Source of the DNA: Polyangiaceae bacterium
GTDB taxonomy: Bacteria > Myxococcota_A > Polyangia > Polyangiales > Polyangiaceae
Assembly (NCBI GenBank): GCA_016933275.1
Contig: JAFGBI010000224.1
Coordinates: 1-35,779, forward strand
Direction of reading: 5' to 3'
DNA length: 35,779 bases
The position numbers and the translations under genes were made by a program. The notes under the pieces are model-generated. The model saw nothing but the letters and a program-made list of their open reading frames with translations. It was not told where the DNA came from and ran no database searches. This document shows, one piece after another, positions 33,488-35,779 of the stretch. Positions within the stretch are counted from its first letter, which is position 1, and each line of letters starts with the position of its first letter.

Positions 33488-33751
33488 GCAGGGATGTGCA
33501 GCCACGGCGCCAGTCGTGCCACTTCTCGGCAGGAGTCGCTCCGAAAACTGCGCACCGGCCAATGTGACCGTGGGTACTCGGCAGTTCCTGGATTCCGGGC
33601 CGGCAGGCGGACACGGACTGTCCCAGGAGCCCAAGCGTGGCCGTCAGAGCGCCGACCCCGCCTCGCGTCGCCGGACCCGCCGGTTTGATGCCGCCGCCGA
33701 TCGCCCATTCGAAACCGAGAGCAAGAGCGGCGCAGGTAGACGCGTTGCGTG

Positions 33752-34546
33752 CTATTGGTAGAAGCAACCCGTCTGGGCTTGGCATTCTTCCGAGCTCAAT
33801 TGGTCACAAGGAATAGGCTGACCGGTGCACGTGGTCGACCAGGTGCAACCATCCTGGTCATTGCAGGCCGAGCTGTCGGAGCTCAATTCGCTACACGGCG
33901 AGAGGGTTCCGCCGCATTCGGACCAGAGGCACGCTCCAGCATTGGACGTGGCTCTGCAAGAGTCCTCGTCCACAAACGAGTCGCATATCGTCTGCGCTGT
34001 CCCGGAGCAATCGGCGTCCGCATCATCCCATGTGCAGCCCACGCTCTCGCACCTTTCCTGGGAGTGGATGTCCCAGCAACTGCCGGTGCAGGCGGCGGGT
34101 CCGGTTTCGCAGCCCGGGCAGAGCCCACAGCCTCTCGGGCTGACTACCCAAATGGCCTTGGCGCACGATGCGCAGTCATCGAACTCAAGCTCACCGGAGC
34201 AGGTCCCAACGCTCTCGCACCCGACACACTCCCGGCAGCCGTTGAGGCTTTCCTCCTCGCACGCGGCGCAGGTCGTCGGCGCAGTTCCGAGGCACCCGTG
34301 ACCTGGTCTACCGCTCCCGTAGTAGATCTCGCAGTGGATTCCAACGCAGCACTCGGTGCTTTCACCGGACGCATTTCCGACGCACCTGTGTCCGAAACTG
34401 AATTTGTGGCAGAATCCTGATTCGCAATCGTCGTCGCTGCTACACTCCGAGCAATCTTTGCCTGCGCCGTCGCACGCGACACCGACGAACGCGAAGACGA
34501 GGTACGCACACGCGGCAAGGTGAGTTCCCCGAAGCCAATGAATCAT
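33752..34546 (-). CDS. Cysteine-rich secreted lipoprotein
   Basis: The protein has 264 residues. The ATG at 34546 starts a signal peptide with a lipobox-like end (FVGVACD). The mature part has more than 40 cysteines in repeated units of the form C-x(4-8)-C-x(3-5)-GC-x-W (for example CESVGCTWDD and CNDQDGCTWS), probably disulfide-bonded. Such proteins are numerous in myxobacteria and their function is not known. Base composition looks visibly less GC-rich than the core genes, suggesting transfer or low constraint. A GTG at 34570 is an alternative start. Confidence 0.75.
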   Translation of the reverse strand: MIHWLRGTHLAACAYLVFAFVGVACDGAGKDCSECSSDDDCESGFCHKFSFGHRCVGNASGESTECCVGIHCEIYYGSGRPGHGCLGTAPTTCAACEEESLNGCRECVGCESVGTCSGELEFDDCASCAKAIWVVSPRGCGLCPGCETGPAACTGSCWDIHSQERCESVGCTWDDADADCSGTAQTICDSFVDEDSCRATSNAGACLWSECGGTLSPCSELSSDSSACNDQDGCTWSTTCTGQPIPCDQLSSEECQAQTGCFYQ

Positions 34547-34663
34547 GGTGTGTATCTCGAGCAAGAACACGCGATGTTAGCTCTGCGGCGCTCGCGACAG
34601 CAAGCGGGAAACCAGCGCGCCTGGTGTACAGCAAGGTTATGGCGCGCCTGCGGAGGTGCGTCG

Positions 34664-34918
34664 GTGAGCGCCGGGTTGGGCGGCGCGGCTGGAAACGAGC
34701 CTACCCCCGACGGCTCGTTCCCGGAGTCCGTCACCGCCTTCGAGAGCGCGGGCACCGTCAGGACCATCACAGGTGGCGACGGCGTCGCACGACAGATGCT
34801 GGAGATCCCGGGATCGTACGCGACGAGCCGCGGCACCATCATGGACGGCGTCTTCCAGTTCATCAAGGAGGCCGATGGGGCGCTCAACCATCGGCTCTTC
34901 GTTCCGAGGCCGCCATGA
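34664..34918 (+). CDS. Orphan C-terminal module of a polymorphic toxin (putative)
   Basis: The predicted protein has 84 residues. GGAGG (34652-34656) lies seven nt before the GTG, an excellent signal. The last 70 residues resemble the closing module of many contact-dependent/RHS toxins: an ESVTAFESAGTVRTI segment, LEIPGSY and a terminal NHRLFVP. The N-terminal Gly/Ser run looks like a linker remnant, so it may be a toxin tail severed from its carrier. Its stop overlaps the immunity gene start (ATGA). Toxic activity is inference; no catalytic residues are identified. Confidence 0.55.
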   Translation: MSAGLGGAAGNEPTPDGSFPESVTAFESAGTVRTITGGDGVARQMLEIPGSYATSRGTIMDGVFQFIKEADGALNHRLFVPRPP

Positions 34919-35256
34919 GTGGGCCGTCAACCTGGCGCGATTTCCTGGAGCGCCGAGGCCAGTCTCTCGAGTCTCTCGGCCTGGCCGAGAGGGCTGTAGG
35001 CCGTGAGGACGCTCTTCGAGCAGTCGACCTCGTCGAATCCGAAAGGGGAACGATCCTCGGAGGCGATGTCTACGTCGAGGATGGGGGAAGGATCGAAAGC
35101 GCATACGCGAACTGGTACTCGGAACGCCGCGACGACGAGCCGATCGAGTCGTTCGCGACGCGCACCTGTGCTGAGAGCAGGTCCTACATCGCGAGGTACC
35201 CGAACCCACCTCAAGGGCACGTACTGTTCGTGCTCGTGGTGGCGGAAGGAACGTAG
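34915..35256 (+). CDS. Imm40-like immunity protein
   Basis: The protein has 113 residues. The middle and end match the Imm40 pattern as I recall it: ALRAVDLVESERGTILGGDV, YANWYSERRDDEP, SRSYIARYPNP and a closing VLFVLVV strand. Immunity proteins bind and block a cognate toxin domain in the producing cell. Its ATG overlaps the stop of the toxin-tail gene by 4 nt, the usual arrangement. The family name is given from motif recognition only. Confidence 0.65.
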   Translation: MSGPSTWRDFLERRGQSLESLGLAERAVGREDALRAVDLVESERGTILGGDVYVEDGGRIESAYANWYSERRDDEPIESFATRTCAESRSYIARYPNPPQGHVLFVLVVAEGT

Positions 35257-35391
35257 CGAGGACGGCGGTCCGACTACGCTGACCGCTTCACCCCCACGCC
35301 CCGCCCGCTCGCCACGTCCCAGGCGCGGGGGTGCCATTCGCCGCGGACGCAAGCGGCGCCCCGTCGAGCGCTCGAAGGGCCGACCATCGAC

Positions 35392-35420
35392 TTGACGGAC
35401 TGTAGCCCCGTGGCTACACT
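35392..35420 (+). promoter_or_regulatory. Promoter and operator of the toxin-antitoxin module
   Basis: TTGACG (35392-35397), a 17-bp spacer, and TACACT (35415-35420) make a good sigma-70 promoter. A perfect palindrome, TGTAGCC (35401-35407) and GGCTACA (35412-35418) with a 4-nt centre, fills the spacer and overlaps the -10 box, as expected for an autoregulatory operator. The GTG start codon begins only 7 nt after the -10 box, so the transcript is probably leaderless. Confidence 0.65.
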
Positions 35421-35426
35421 TGCTCG

Positions 35427-35779
35427 GTGTCCGAGATCCGCAAGTCAGCCGAGTTCGCCGCGTGGCTTGACGACCTGCGGGACGCACGTGGGCGCGCTCG
35501 GGTCCAGGCCCGCATCGAGCGGCTCGCCGTCGGCAATCCCGGAGACGTGAAGCCGGTTGGCCAAGGAGTATCGGAACTGCGCATCGACTACGGCCCTGGC
35601 TACCGCGTCTACTTCGTCAGGAAAGGCCGAACGGTCATCGTGCTGCTGGCCGGTGGCGACAAGACGACGCAGGCCGCAGACATCAGGACGGCGCTGCGGC
35701 TCGCCCGCAACCTGTGGGAGGACGACATGGCAAAGACGAAGACCACTCGCTACGACGTCGCCGAGCATCTGCGCACCCC
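35427..35779 (+). CDS. RelE/ParE-type (HigB-like) toxin in frame with its antitoxin; runs off the window
   Basis: From the GTG at 35427 the frame encodes about 100 residues of the addiction-module killer family: SAEFAAWLDDLRDARGRARV, VGQGVSELRIDYGPGYRVYF and VLLAGGDKTTQAADIRTALR. Such toxins usually cleave mRNA at the ribosome or target gyrase. Normally a stop codon separates the toxin from the antitoxin; here no stop occurs and the frame continues through the antitoxin ATG to the window end. Either a fusion protein is made or the antitoxin is also started internally. Confidence 0.8.
   Translation, partial: MSEIRKSAEFAAWLDDLRDARGRARVQARIERLAVGNPGDVKPVGQGVSELRIDYGPGYRVYFVRKGRTVIVLLAGGDKTTQAADIRTALRLARNLWEDDMAKTKTTRYDVAEHLRT
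35727..35779 (+). CDS. Antitoxin, HigA-like addiction-module antidote (partial)
   Basis: ATG at 35727 begins MAKTKTTRYDVAEHLRTP, the standard opening of the antidote proteins paired with this toxin family; the window ends after 17 full codons. GGGAGG (35716-35721) stands 5 nt before the ATG, so independent initiation is likely. It is in the same frame as the toxin with no stop between. The helix-turn-helix would lie beyond the window edge. Confidence 0.7.
   Translation, partial: MAKTKTTRYDVAEHLRT

Noticed and set aside
31964..33688. Forward open frame of 574 codons
   Set aside because: Only its first 110 codons look like protein (the phage-tail fragment). The rest is antisense to the decayed ATPase.

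Overview
This is a high-GC chromosomal window that reads as Myxococcota (a myxobacterium or close relative). The signs are a zinc-ribbon/GYF/AgmX-tail envelope protein, Ser/Thr kinases, an ECF sigma factor with a membrane companion, an FHA protein, Roadblock proteins, proline- and alanine-rich lipoproteins, and a cysteine-rich secreted lipoprotein. No rRNA, tRNA, intact insertion sequence or CRISPR array was found.

Layout. Positions 84-7292 hold a TPR-like lipoprotein and the divergent gltB and gltD genes (NADPH glutamate synthase). Positions 7551-12314 hold a proline-rich unknown, a GltJ/AgmX-like protein and a convergent L,D-transpeptidase lipoprotein. Positions 12498-19210 run forward: SCP-2 protein, pheA (chorismate mutase/prephenate dehydratase), FHA protein, ECF sigma factor with a membrane companion, and an unusual prephenate dehydratase-ACT-DAHP synthase fusion. 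Positions 19384-21362 hold an FKBP lipoprotein, a TerB-like protein, a methyltransferase and a small membrane protein.

The most striking region is a seven-gene reverse-strand run from 28038 down to 21441. It encodes a V4R-like cysteine protein, the small and large subunits of a group 3 (MvhGA-like) [NiFe] hydrogenase, and a 2x[4Fe-4S] ferredoxin whose C-terminus repeats the cysteine pattern of the V4R-like protein. A Roadblock/LC7 protein, an OmpA-like envelope protein and a membrane-anchored coiled-coil protein ending in a second Roadblock-like domain follow. Gaps are 2-24 nt, or the genes overlap, so a soluble hydrogenase and a possible trans-envelope or polarity module appear to be one transcription unit. 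Upstream sit a Ser/Thr kinase and a divergent paralogue that has lost its catalytic residues (a pseudokinase); their shared intergenic region carries 10-bp-phased repeats.

From about 31.8 kb the window becomes accessory DNA: a decayed phage-tail/collagen-like fragment, a decayed AAA ATPase-RloB pair (frameshifts, Walker A Lys to Glu), a cysteine-rich lipoprotein, a toxin-tail/Imm40 pair, and a RelE/ParE-type toxin in frame with its antitoxin behind an apparently leaderless, operator-bearing promoter. All functions are assigned by reading motifs in the translations; no database search was made.
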